Source: CAZUMW01 sp964621615
Lineage (GTDB): Bacteria; Desulfobacterota; WTBG01; CAIYCZ01; CAIRTM01
Direction of reading: 5' to 3'
Assembly: GCA_964621615.1 (NCBI GenBank)
Contig: CAZUMW010000031.1
Coordinates: 1 to 57,212, forward strand
Length of the DNA stretch: 57,212 bases
Part shown: positions 17,383 through 25,026 of the stretch, piece after piece
How the letters are laid out: each line of letters begins with the position of its first letter
How positions within the stretch are numbered: position 1 is the first letter of the stretch
Program-made: the position numbers and the translations under genes
The notes under the pieces: model-generated
Seen by the model: only the letters and a program-made list of their open reading frames with translations
Databases searched by the model: none
Told to the model about the DNA's origin: nothing

Positions 17383-18267
17383 CTATAGATCAAACTGTTT
17401 TTTGATAAACGGGGGAAGTGTAAAGCACGCGCGGTGAATGTCCGGGCTGTAGTACTGCGTTTTCATAATGCCGGGACAGAATGCTGACTGACGAACGCTT
17501 TTAACGGGATCAATGCATGGTGAGCAATACAGAAAGCTCCATATGCCGCTGACATAAGACGGCATAAACGCTACATACATTTTTACCACGGGAAAAACCG
17601 AGCGGGCCGTCCTGTATATGCCGGCAACAATGTCGGGGTCAAAAAACGGCGATTCAGACTGCGCTGCAAAAACGCCGCTGTCGGTAAGCGACGACCGGCA
17701 GTGCCTGTAAAATTCTTCGGTGAACAGGCTTTCCCCCGGACCGATCGGATCGGTTGAATCAATTATTACAACATCATAGCACTTTTTTTTGTCTGAAACA
17801 TAAGCCGCAGCATCATCATGTACTATGCTGACACGGCTGTTTGAAAGCTCCGAGCTGACGGATGGTAAATATTTTTGAGAAACCTCGATAACGCCCGGGT
17901 CAATTTCGACCAGGCAGGCCGAATCAACGCCGGGGTGTTTCATTACTTCCCGGATAATGCCGCCGTCCCCGCCTCCCACGGTGAGCACCTTTTTGGGGTC
18001 CGGATGTGAGAAAAGAGGAACGTGGGCCAGCATCTCGTGATAAATAAACTCATCCTGCGTTGTAACATTGATAATATCATCGAGCACAAGCATGCGGCCG
18101 AAATCGAATGTATCAATCACCTCGATTTTCTGAAAATCGGTTCGGCACGAATATATCCGCTCCTTGATCCTCACTGACAGCGTTGTATTGTCTGAATAGC
18201 GTGCCCTGAACCAGCCGGAGGATTCAGAGGCGCCAGCATCAGGAGCTGTTCCGGTTAGGTATGTCAT
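17383..18267 (-). CDS. speE: Spermidine synthase (polyamine aminopropyltransferase)
   Basis: Transfers an aminopropyl group from decarboxylated SAM to putrescine. The 294-residue protein has the N-terminal beta domain (YSCRTDFQKIEVIDTFDFGRMLVLDD), the nucleotide loop VGGGDGG (98-103), the acidic EIDP that binds the co-substrate ribose, and the catalytic DSTDPIGP (D170, D173). The gene starts three bases after the speD stop, so the pair is surely co-transcribed and supplies both steps of the pathway. Residues 12-20 are a non-conserved extension. Confidence 0.96.
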   Translation of the reverse strand: MTYLTGTAPDAGASESSGWFRARYSDNTTLSVRIKERIYSCRTDFQKIEVIDTFDFGRMLVLDDIINVTTQDEFIYHEMLAHVPLFSHPDPKKVLTVGGGDGGIIREVMKHPGVDSACLVEIDPGVIEVSQKYLPSVSSELSNSRVSIVHDDAAAYVSDKKKCYDVVIIDSTDPIGPGESLFTEEFYRHCRSSLTDSGVFAAQSESPFFDPDIVAGIYRTARSVFPVVKMYVAFMPSYVSGIWSFLYCSPCIDPVKSVRQSAFCPGIMKTQYYSPDIHRACFTLPPFIKKQFDL

Positions 18268-18270
18268 AGC

Positions 18271-18675
18271 TTACTGTACGGCCTCCAGGGGTTTGTGTCT
18301 GAGAATGCTGTTTTCGACTCCTGCAGCATCGGGGAGACCGCGGTTAAAATCCTTTGCTGTGTAATGGCCTGCATGAAGGCGGGCTTTGAGAATCTCAAAT
18401 GCCGTCCATGGATCAACGCTTTCCCCGCAGGTAAACAGATCGACTGCGGCATAGCTGTATTCGGGCCAGGTGTGTATTGCCAGATGCGATTCGGCAATGA
18501 CGACTACCCCGCTGACCCCGTGCGGGCTGAAGCGGTGAAAAACCGAATTGACAATTGTCGCGTTGCTTTTTAAAGCAGCTTCCTGCATGTGCTGTTCGAT
18601 TGCGTGCTGATTGTTGAGTATCGTGCTGTCGCAGTCGTACAGCTCGACTAATACATGTTTTCCCAAGACTCTCAT
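18271..18675 (-). CDS. speD: S-adenosylmethionine decarboxylase proenzyme
   Basis: Makes decarboxylated SAM, the aminopropyl donor for SpeE. The 134-residue protein is the short prokaryotic class. It self-cleaves between E62 and S63 in AESHLAIHTWPE, turning S63 into the pyruvoyl cofactor; the downstream FTCGESVDPW block is also conserved. The start at 18675 is fixed by AAAGGAGGG six bases before it on the minus strand; the GTG at 18696 is not needed. It leads the speD-speE operon. Confidence 0.96.
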   Translation of the reverse strand: MRVLGKHVLVELYDCDSTILNNQHAIEQHMQEAALKSNATIVNSVFHRFSPHGVSGVVVIAESHLAIHTWPEYSYAAVDLFTCGESVDPWTAFEILKARLHAGHYTAKDFNRGLPDAAGVENSILRHKPLEAVQ

Positions 18676-19248
18676 CGCCAGCCCTCCTTTCACCAAAGAA
18701 ATTGACCATTGCCCCCACAGCGGAGGTCTACACGTATAGAGTTGCTATGTCGCTAAGACGGCTGTAGCAATAACCTGGCTGCCGACAGGAGCGTGAGTAA
18801 TATATGATATGTAATGAGAATAAAAACTCGGGGCGGGGAAAACGCGGAAAGCAGTGGAGACCGTTAACCGGATACCCCTGTATCACTCAAAAACCCCGGG
18901 CAGCAGCAGGCGCGAAAGGCGTTCTGTCTGCTTATAGCGTGCGCCATGTGTTCCGACCATGGCTGACTCCTTTTATAGCGGATCTGTTATCGTTGTGTGC
19001 GGTCCTGCGGCGTTTCTGACTGTGAGGGTTACTTTTTTTTAATGCACATACGGATTTTCTGTCAACCGCAAACCAGTCGGGCCATGCTGCAGTGCAGCCG
19101 CACAGAGCTCAGCCTTAAATTAATAATTAATTAGCGGGTTGATGTCAACTTTTTTTTGACATATGAATGTATTTTTGAAATATTTGATATACTACACGGT
19201 GACAGGAGAGATGCTAATACACATCCTGGTCAACACGGGGCCCCTTAT
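18676..19248. promoter_or_regulatory. Divergent non-coding region between speD and the moaD-like gene
   Basis: No convincing gene. On the speD side, a stem TTGCTA/TAGCAA with an inner GTC/GAC pairing (18742-18770) lies about 70 nt before the speD start and could form in the speD leader RNA. GCCATG/CATGGC (18943-18963) and GCTGCA-G-TGCAGC (about 19087-19099) are further inverted repeats. On the other side, ATGTCAA (19142-19148) and TTGACAT (19156-19162) form a perfect 7-bp inverted repeat, with the TTGACA able to serve as a -35 box for the moaD-like gene. No known riboswitch class was recognised. Confidence 0.4.
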
Positions 19249-19485
19249 ATGAAAATACAGGTAAAGCTTTTTGCCACGCTGAAAAAATACATACCGGATG
19301 ACGATCGCGGGGTGTCGGAGCTCGTGATGCCGGATCCGGCCCGTGTTTGTGATGTTCTTGATCAGTTACGCATCCCCGGGGATATCCCGAAAATAATACT
19401 TGTTAACGGTGTTCAGAAAGAGCCTGATGACATTCTTGCGCAGGGCGACTGCCTGAGCATCTTTCCACCTATAGCCGGCGGGTAA
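19249..19485 (+). CDS. MoaD/ThiS-like ubiquitin-fold sulfur carrier
   Basis: Small beta-grasp protein of 78 residues that ends in IAGG; the terminal Gly-Gly is the site that is adenylated and thiocarboxylated in MoaD and ThiS. The start MKIQVKLFATLKKYIP and the block ILVNGVQKEPDDILAQGDCLSIFPPIAGG are typical of the MoaD branch. The start at 19249 has ACGGGG before it; the longer frame from 19156 is rejected. No other molybdopterin genes are nearby. It leads a tight cassette with an LpdD-like gene (4 nt away) and ubiX, so it might donate sulfur in a pathway served by these, but this is inference. Confidence 0.85.
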   Translation: MKIQVKLFATLKKYIPDDDRGVSELVMPDPARVCDVLDQLRIPGDIPKIILVNGVQKEPDDILAQGDCLSIFPPIAGG

Positions 19486-19489
19486 GGCG

Positions 19490-19894
19490 GTGAATACACA
19501 ACAGCTGCCGGGCGGCGTAATGGAAGTTTCGGAGGGAAGCGGCAGGACCTGCATAACAGCGACGGTGCAGAATGTCGGCAGCGATCTGATGATCGCGATA
19601 ACAGGAGGGGCTTCACCGCATATCGGGGCGGTTATTATTTCTGAGCCCCGTCCCAGTCGTGACAATCCCTCGGAAGTAAGCGTAACCTCCTCACGCTATA
19701 ACGTTATCGGTCACAAGGATGAACAAATCGGCGTTATTGTTTCCGAGGCACTGTGCCGCTCGTTCAACTGCAGGGCAGTAACCGCCGCCGGTGTTCATAT
19801 CGACGATATTACAGAGAGTGAAATTCAGGCAGTGCTTCATAATGCAGAGATGCTGTGCGCGAGGATAATTGGATGTCTTCACAAGAGCCGGTAA
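19490..19894 (+). CDS. LpdD-like protein (decarboxylase accessory)
   Basis: Resembles the small subunit D (LpdD) of gallate/protocatechuate-type decarboxylases, linked to prenylated-flavin enzymes of the UbiD family. The 134 residues contain SEGSGRTCITATVQNVGSDL, the central GGASPHIGAVIISEPRPS, and a C-terminal IGVIVSEALCRSFNCRAVTAAGVHIDDIT. The annotated start is a GTG at 19490; ATG at 19520 is a plausible alternative because conservation seems to begin there. The 3' end overlaps ubiX by 22 nt. Coupling to the prenyl-FMN synthase strongly supports a role with a UbiD-type enzyme, although no ubiD or lpdC lies in the window. The family call is from memory of the motif and order. Confidence 0.6.
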   Translation: MNTQQLPGGVMEVSEGSGRTCITATVQNVGSDLMIAITGGASPHIGAVIISEPRPSRDNPSEVSVTSSRYNVIGHKDEQIGVIVSEALCRSFNCRAVTAAGVHIDDITESEIQAVLHNAEMLCARIIGCLHKSR

Positions 19895-20463
19895 AGCGCC
19901 GCATTGTTGTCGGGATAACCGGCGCAAGCGGGGTCGTGTACGGGGCGTCGCTGCTTGAGGCGCTAGCCGGAGTAAGCGGCATTGAAACGCACCTCATCAT
20001 CAGCGAAACAGGGCTGTATCTGCTGTCACAGGAGATCGGCGACTATGCCCCCGAAAGGATGCGCTCACTTGCCGGACGACTGTATGACATACATGAGCTG
20101 AGCGCTCCCCTGGCAAGCGGATCCTTTCGCGCTGAGGGTATGATCATAGCGCCGTGCAGCGCAAAGACGCTCTCAGCTGTGGCCAACGGATACGACAGCA
20201 ATCTGATTTCACGGGCGGCGGATGTTACGCTGAAGGAGCGGCGCCGGCTTGTGCTGCTGTTCAGGGAAACGCCGCTGACGCTTGCACACATCGATAATAT
20301 GAGAAAAGTAACCGAAATGGGGGGCATCGTATTGCCGCCCGCTCCTGCTTTTTACCATAAGCCCGGCAGTATCGATGATATTATCAACCACACGATCGGC
20401 AAGACGCTTGACCTGTTCGATATAGACCATGACTTATATGAGCGGTGGAGCGGACCGTCCTGA
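19873..20463 (+). CDS. ubiX: UbiX-family flavin prenyltransferase
   Basis: Attaches a dimethylallyl group to FMN to form prenyl-FMN, the cofactor of UbiD decarboxylases. The 196-residue protein has the flavoprotein opening RRIVVGITGASGVVYGASLL, the IIAPCSAKTLSAVANGYDSNLISRAADVTLKERRRLVLLFRE core in pieces, and the late PAFYHKPGSIDDIINHTIGK block. These are standard for UbiX. The ATG at 19873, with GAGGA before it, was preferred to a GTG at 19855. It overlaps the LpdD-like gene, so the two are translationally coupled. In an anaerobe this could serve ubiquinone/menaquinone precursor or aromatic-acid decarboxylation. Confidence 0.93.
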   Translation: MSSQEPVKRRIVVGITGASGVVYGASLLEALAGVSGIETHLIISETGLYLLSQEIGDYAPERMRSLAGRLYDIHELSAPLASGSFRAEGMIIAPCSAKTLSAVANGYDSNLISRAADVTLKERRRLVLLFRETPLTLAHIDNMRKVTEMGGIVLPPAPAFYHKPGSIDDIINHTIGKTLDLFDIDHDLYERWSGPS

Positions 20464-20466
20464 GAT

Positions 20467-20497
20467 GAAAAAAAGCGGCAGAGATCAGTCTGCCGCT
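20467..20497 (-). terminator. Rho-independent terminator after ctpA
   Basis: AGCGGCAGA (20474-20482) pairs perfectly with TCTGCCGCT (20489-20497) around a 6-nt loop. On the minus strand the stem is followed by a run of T (the A-run at 20468-20474), so it ends transcription from ctpA, 74 nt past its stop. On the plus strand it could also weakly stop the ubiX transcript, but no T-run follows there. Confidence 0.85.
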
Positions 20498-20570
20498 GTT
20501 GTGTGTGAACAGGCTGTGCTTACCGGAATGTGGCGGGAAATCCCTCGCCTTGCAGGGGCGCTGTTATATG

Positions 20571-21896
20571 TTACTGCGCTGCCTGAGCCTCATTTTTCTG
20601 AAATAGCGACCAGCTTTTTAAAATATTTATTGCCGTCTGCAGGGGCGGGTCGATGACCTGCGCCTGCTGCTCGCCCTCTTCCATGTGCTCCTGCTCCTCA
20701 CCGCTTTCCTCTGTCTGCTCCTCATCACCCTTGAAGTGGTTTTTTAAATCTTTTTCCCGAAGGAATTCCAGCTTCTTGCGGGCAGGCGAGTAGCCCTCAA
20801 GGCTGTCATGCACGATAATGTCAGGGGTGATGCCTTTTTCCTGAATCGAGCGGTGGCTCGGCGTGTAATATTTTGCGGTGGTTATTCTGAGGCCCGAGCC
20901 ATCGTTGAGCGGATAGATTGTCTGAACTGTTCCCTTGCCGAAGGTCGGCGTTCCAACAATTATTGCTTTGCCGTGATCCTGAAGCGCACCCGCCACGATT
21001 TCAGAAGCGCTTGCGCTGCCGCCGTTCACAAGCACGATCGTCGGCAAATCAACAGATCCCGAGTTTTCCTCAGCATGAAACTGCATTTTCTGGCTCTGAA
21101 TCCTGCCCTCAGTGTATACGATTAGGCCGGAATCAAGAAAATAGTCGGATATTTTTACCGCCTGATCCAAAAGTCCGCCGGGGTTTCCGCGAAGGTCAAG
21201 AATCAGCCCCTTTAGCGGAGGGTCGTGATCGATTATTTTATTCATTGCTTTTTCAAACTCCTCAAGAGAGTTTTTCTGAAACTGCGCAAGGCGAACATAC
21301 GCAAGCTCTTCGTCGACGATTTTGTGCTTCACGCTTTTGATTTTGATAATGTCCCGTATGATGGTAAATTCCTTCGGCTCCTTGAAGCTGTCCCGCATAA
21401 TGGTAATATTGATTTCTGTCTCGGGCTTCCCGCGCATTTTTTTCACCGCATCCATAAGGCTCATGTCCTTTGTGGACTCGTCCTCGATTTTGATTATCTG
21501 GTCGCCCGTTTTTATGCCGGCTCTGAACGCAGGGGTACCCTCTATGGGGGATACGACCGTAAGCACACCGTCTTTGATGGTAATTTCGATGCCCAGGCCG
21601 CCAAAGCTGCCCTTTGTTTCGACCTGAAGCTCTTTGTACAGATCGGGAGGCATAAAGGCGGAGTGCGGATCGAGGTTTGAAACCATTCCCTTGATCGAGT
21701 CGTAAATTATTTTTTGAGCATCGACCTCTTCGACATAATTTTTCTGAATAATGGTAAGAATGTCGGAAAACGTTTTCAGGTGCTCGTATGTTTCCTGTGT
21801 TGTTGCCAGTACCCGAAAGCGGCTGCTGTCGGCCAGGGTAAAGCAGATTATCACGGCAGCCATAAGACCTGCCAGCGTCCAGGTTTTTCTGTTCAT
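20571..21896 (-). CDS. ctpA: Carboxy-terminal processing protease CtpA (S41)
   Basis: Periplasmic serine protease that trims proteins at exposed C-termini, often regulating peptidoglycan hydrolases. The 441-residue product has a signal peptide/anchor at 7-25, a PDZ domain at about 95-180 (FGGLGIEITIKDGVLTVV onward), then the S41 core. The Ser-Lys dyad is S296 (in GGSASASEIVAGAL) and K321 (in FGKGTVQ), 25 residues apart as in E. coli Prc. The C-terminal 40 residues are acidic, Glu/Gln-rich and unlike the family. It is the last gene of ftsE-ftsX-envC-ctpA, which suggests that it tunes the division-linked cell-wall machinery. Confidence 0.94.
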   Translation of the reverse strand: MNRKTWTLAGLMAAVIICFTLADSSRFRVLATTQETYEHLKTFSDILTIIQKNYVEEVDAQKIIYDSIKGMVSNLDPHSAFMPPDLYKELQVETKGSFGGLGIEITIKDGVLTVVSPIEGTPAFRAGIKTGDQIIKIEDESTKDMSLMDAVKKMRGKPETEINITIMRDSFKEPKEFTIIRDIIKIKSVKHKIVDEELAYVRLAQFQKNSLEEFEKAMNKIIDHDPPLKGLILDLRGNPGGLLDQAVKISDYFLDSGLIVYTEGRIQSQKMQFHAEENSGSVDLPTIVLVNGGSASASEIVAGALQDHGKAIIVGTPTFGKGTVQTIYPLNDGSGLRITTAKYYTPSHRSIQEKGITPDIIVHDSLEGYSPARKKLEFLREKDLKNHFKGDEEQTEESGEEQEHMEEGEQQAQVIDPPLQTAINILKSWSLFQKNEAQAAQ

Positions 21897-22013
21897 GAGA
21901 ATCCTCCTGCAATGAGATAAAAAGTGTACACAATAAGATATAGTATCATAAAAGAGCCGTAAACGGTACTACCTTCAGCTGTCCGGTTTCTCTGGGACGC
22001 TGCGGAGGCGGTT

Positions 22014-23183
22014 TCAGCGGCTTCTCAGCCATCGCAGCGGGTCTTCCGGTTTTCCGTGGTGGCGGATTTCAAAGTGAAGGCAGTTGCCCTTCATGGAATT
22101 GGTGTCACCGACCAGCGCGATTGTTTCACCTTCGGATACAATGTCGTCAACTTCTTTGATGAGCTCGGAAGCATGAGCGGACAGGCTGTAATAATTTTCG
22201 CCGTGATCGATAATTATCATATATCCGTATCCCTTGAACCAGTCGGCAAATACGACTTTACCGTCGTATACAGCTTTTATTTCCGCTCCTGCGGGCGCCT
22301 TAATATCGATGCCTTTCCGATAGGTATACGTGTGCAGCTCGGGGTGCTCTTTTTTTCCGAACGTGCTGATAATTTCTCCGTCAACGGGGAACCGCAGGCG
22401 GCCCCTGAGGGTTGAGAATTTGCCCCGGCGCGCAGTGAACGTTTTTTTGTTCTTCTGGAGATCATTGATGAATGACTGCAGCTTTTTTGAGCGTGCTTCG
22501 AGCTCCTTAAGCGTATTGAGCTGCAGCGATTTTTCCTGCTTTATTTCTTTAAGAAAGGCTACTTTTTTGGTTTTTGCATTTTTTATCTGATGCTGACGCT
22601 GCAGGAGGTTTTCCCTGGCAGCGAGCAGCGTATCCTGCTGGCGGCCAAGATCCTTTCGGTAGGACTGTGCATGCTGAAGAGCATCCGAGCACGCGCGAAA
22701 CAGGGTGTGATCGCTGCGGACAATATCGCCGAGAAATTTTTCATGCTTCATGAATTCATTGCATGAAGCCGAAGAAAGCAGTATGCGAATGCCGTTGCGC
22801 TTGTAATATTTATAGAGCGCTCTGAGGCGCTTGTGGAGATATTGCTCCTTGTTGTGCAACTGCGCTTCAAGCGTGCGCAGCTTTTGTTGCGTCTGGCTTA
22901 TTTTGTTTTTGATGTCGGATATTTTATCTGTCAGCTCGGTATATTTTTTTTTCTCCTGCAAAAGCTGCTGCTCGATTTTATTAAGCGTTGTGAGTATGCT
23001 TGCCTCTTTTTGCTTGACGCTTCTGATGGCTTGCTTTTTTTGACGAATCTTTTCGGTTATCTCTTTCAGCTTGATGCGCTCGCGTTCAATGGTGCTGTCT
23101 GAGGCAGCCGATGCCGATACAGAGATAAACAGCGCAAGAAAAGCAAAGCAGCCGGTCAGAAGAAGCCTGCAGCCCGGTTTCAT
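22014..23183 (-). CDS. envC: EnvC-like murein hydrolase activator (degenerate LytM)
   Basis: Periplasmic coiled-coil protein recruited by FtsEX to switch on cell-wall amidases at division. The 389 residues comprise a signal peptide (to about Ala26), a long Lys/Gln/Glu-rich coiled coil (about 30-255), and a C-terminal LytM/M23 fold (about 265-389). In the LytM domain two of the usual metal ligands are changed: the first His of HxGxD is Arg (YRKGIDI) and the first His of HLHFE is Cys (CLHFEIR). This matches non-catalytic activators such as EnvC rather than active M23 peptidases. It follows ftsX with one base between stop and start. Confidence 0.88.
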   Translation of the reverse strand: MKPGCRLLLTGCFAFLALFISVSASAASDSTIERERIKLKEITEKIRQKKQAIRSVKQKEASILTTLNKIEQQLLQEKKKYTELTDKISDIKNKISQTQQKLRTLEAQLHNKEQYLHKRLRALYKYYKRNGIRILLSSASCNEFMKHEKFLGDIVRSDHTLFRACSDALQHAQSYRKDLGRQQDTLLAARENLLQRQHQIKNAKTKKVAFLKEIKQEKSLQLNTLKELEARSKKLQSFINDLQKNKKTFTARRGKFSTLRGRLRFPVDGEIISTFGKKEHPELHTYTYRKGIDIKAPAGAEIKAVYDGKVVFADWFKGYGYMIIIDHGENYYSLSAHASELIKEVDDIVSEGETIALVGDTNSMKGNCLHFEIRHHGKPEDPLRWLRSR

Positions 23184-23184
23184 A

Positions 23185-24087
23185 TCAGCTTTGAAACTCC
23201 CCCAGTGCTTTCAATGAAAATATGCTCCCGATAAACCCAAGAGATGCTCCGAGCGCCAGCACGGCCAGCGAGTGATGCGTGTCCAGAAAAATAAAGCTGT
23301 TTGCGCCAAGATAAAACTGTATGGAATCAATGAGGCGCTCCAGTATGAACTTTACCGTTACAAACACGAAGACAAGCGCGGCAAGGGCGCCGGAAAAGCC
23401 CTGCAAAGCACCCTCTATCCAGAACGGGCACTGTATAAAAAGGTTGGTCGCCCCCACGAGCTTCATTATTTCTATTTCGTCACGCCTGCTATAGACCATA
23501 AGTTTTATTGTGTTTGAAATAATAAAATATGTAAAAAGAAGAAGAAAAACACCGAGCACAAGGCCGGTTATTGTCAGCATGTCGAATATCGCCATAAACC
23601 GGTCAAGCCATTTCTGGCCGTATTCTATGTCCTGTGCGTGAGGAATGCCTTCAAGCCTGGAAACAAAGCGCTCGATGCCTTCGGACGTAAGATGGCGGGG
23701 CGCGAGCTTGATTTCCAGTGAGGGGGGCAGCGGATTTTCTGAAAGCCCCTCAAGAATACCGTCCTGGTCGCGCAGCGCCTGCTTAAGCACCTCAAGCGCA
23801 GCATCGCTTGAAACAAACCGTACGGAGGAAACTTCGTCATAAGCGGCGATGGTCTGCTTAGCCGAATCAATGGCTGCTGCGGGCGTGCCGTCGCTGAAAT
23901 ACAGCACGATCTGAATCTGATCGACCCAGCTTTTTTTAAACGCGGACAGGTTGAGAAAAATAATGAGAAAGAGCAGGCAGATAATGAAGCTGATCGCTAT
24001 GGTTGTCGTGGTAACGAGGCTCAGCAGCAGGTTGCTTTTAATATTGCGAAACGCTGTTTTGACCGCGTAGATTGTTTTTACGAACAT
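23185..24087 (-). CDS. ftsX: Cell division permease-like protein FtsX
   Basis: Inner-membrane partner of FtsE that transmits ATP-driven changes to periplasmic wall-hydrolase activators. The 300 residues show four membrane segments (about 20-46, 172-197, 223-250, 275-297) and one large periplasmic loop (about 47-170) between the first two, the FtsX layout. The segment YSRRDEIEIMKLVGATNLFIQCPFWIEGALQG is the conserved cytosolic coupling region. It lies between ftsE (66 nt upstream) and envC. Confidence 0.94.
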   Translation of the reverse strand: MFVKTIYAVKTAFRNIKSNLLLSLVTTTTIAISFIICLLFLIIFLNLSAFKKSWVDQIQIVLYFSDGTPAAAIDSAKQTIAAYDEVSSVRFVSSDAALEVLKQALRDQDGILEGLSENPLPPSLEIKLAPRHLTSEGIERFVSRLEGIPHAQDIEYGQKWLDRFMAIFDMLTITGLVLGVFLLLFTYFIISNTIKLMVYSRRDEIEIMKLVGATNLFIQCPFWIEGALQGFSGALAALVFVFVTVKFILERLIDSIQFYLGANSFIFLDTHHSLAVLALGASLGFIGSIFSLKALGEFQS

Positions 24088-24153
24088 AGCCTTAACCGTG
24101 TATCATTGTGCACGTCGAAATGGCGGGGCTGTGTCAGAGCAAACACAGCAGCC

Positions 24154-24816
24154 TCAGGAATGCACCGCTGTCGCATGACCGTGCTCCAGATAGATGATGT
24201 TGCCGGAAAATTTCTCAGCCGTATTTTTATCGTGCGTGGCGATGACGACAGTGGTGCCGCGCACGTTTATTGCTCTGAACAGCTTCATGATTTCCATAGA
24301 AAGCACAGGATCGAGGTTTCCGGTGGGCTCGTCGGCAAGTAGCAGAATAGGGTTGTTGATTATGGCCCGGGCGATGGCCACCCGCTGCTGCTCACCGCCG
24401 GAGAGGTGCGGAGGAAGAACATCCTTTTTCTGCAGCAGGCCTACCCATTTGAGAACCTGCCAGACGCGGCGCTTGATAAATTTTTGTTTTTTCCCCAGTA
24501 TTTCAAGCGGGAAGGATACATTCTCATATACCGTCTTTGTTTTGATGAGCTTGAAATCCTGAAAAACGACACCGATCCTGCGCCTGAAATAAGGGATCCT
24601 CGAGTCCTTGAGGCGCCCGATATTGACGCCGTTAACAACAACCTCTCCCTGCGTCGGTCGCTCGGATGAAAACATGAGCTTGAGCAGGGTAGTTTTTCCG
24701 GCTCCGCTCGGGCCGGTTATGAAAAAAAATTCCCCCTTGCTTATTTTTACGTTGATATCACGCAGCGCGGGAACAGAGGAATCATAGTGCTTGGTTATGC
24801 GGTGAAGCTGGATCAT
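24154..24816 (-). CDS. ftsE: Cell division ATP-binding protein FtsE
   Basis: ABC-type ATPase that works with FtsX at the division septum. The 220-residue protein has Walker A GPSGAGKTT, the Q-loop VFQDFKLI, signature LSGGEQQRVAIARAI, Walker B ILLLADEPTGNLDP and the switch His in ATHDKNT. The ATG at 24816 gives the usual N-terminus MIQLHRITKHY; a TTG at 24837 is less likely. It heads the ftsE-ftsX-envC-ctpA block and is divergent from the HD-GYP gene. Confidence 0.95.
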   Translation of the reverse strand: MIQLHRITKHYDSSVPALRDINVKISKGEFFFITGPSGAGKTTLLKLMFSSERPTQGEVVVNGVNIGRLKDSRIPYFRRRIGVVFQDFKLIKTKTVYENVSFPLEILGKKQKFIKRRVWQVLKWVGLLQKKDVLPPHLSGGEQQRVAIARAIINNPILLLADEPTGNLDPVLSMEIMKLFRAINVRGTTVVIATHDKNTAEKFSGNIIYLEHGHATAVHS

Positions 24817-25026
24817 GGTAAGACTGTTCGTAAACAATGTATCTGAAAGTTAGCGAAAAAAAATAATTTTTAATATTTATCATATCATCAACCGATAGGC
24901 AAGTAGGAAGGGAAGGGCGCAATATTGGCGTGCGGGAGAGGAAAAATATATTACTGAATATGAAATTTATATTGAAATAAAACAATCAGCCATGATAGAA
25001 AATGGAAAATCTTTCGGAATGCGCTT

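Noticed and set aside
19156..19248. Longer N-terminus for the MoaD-like protein
   Set aside because: The extra 31 residues are unlike the family and cover a likely promoter and inverted repeat.
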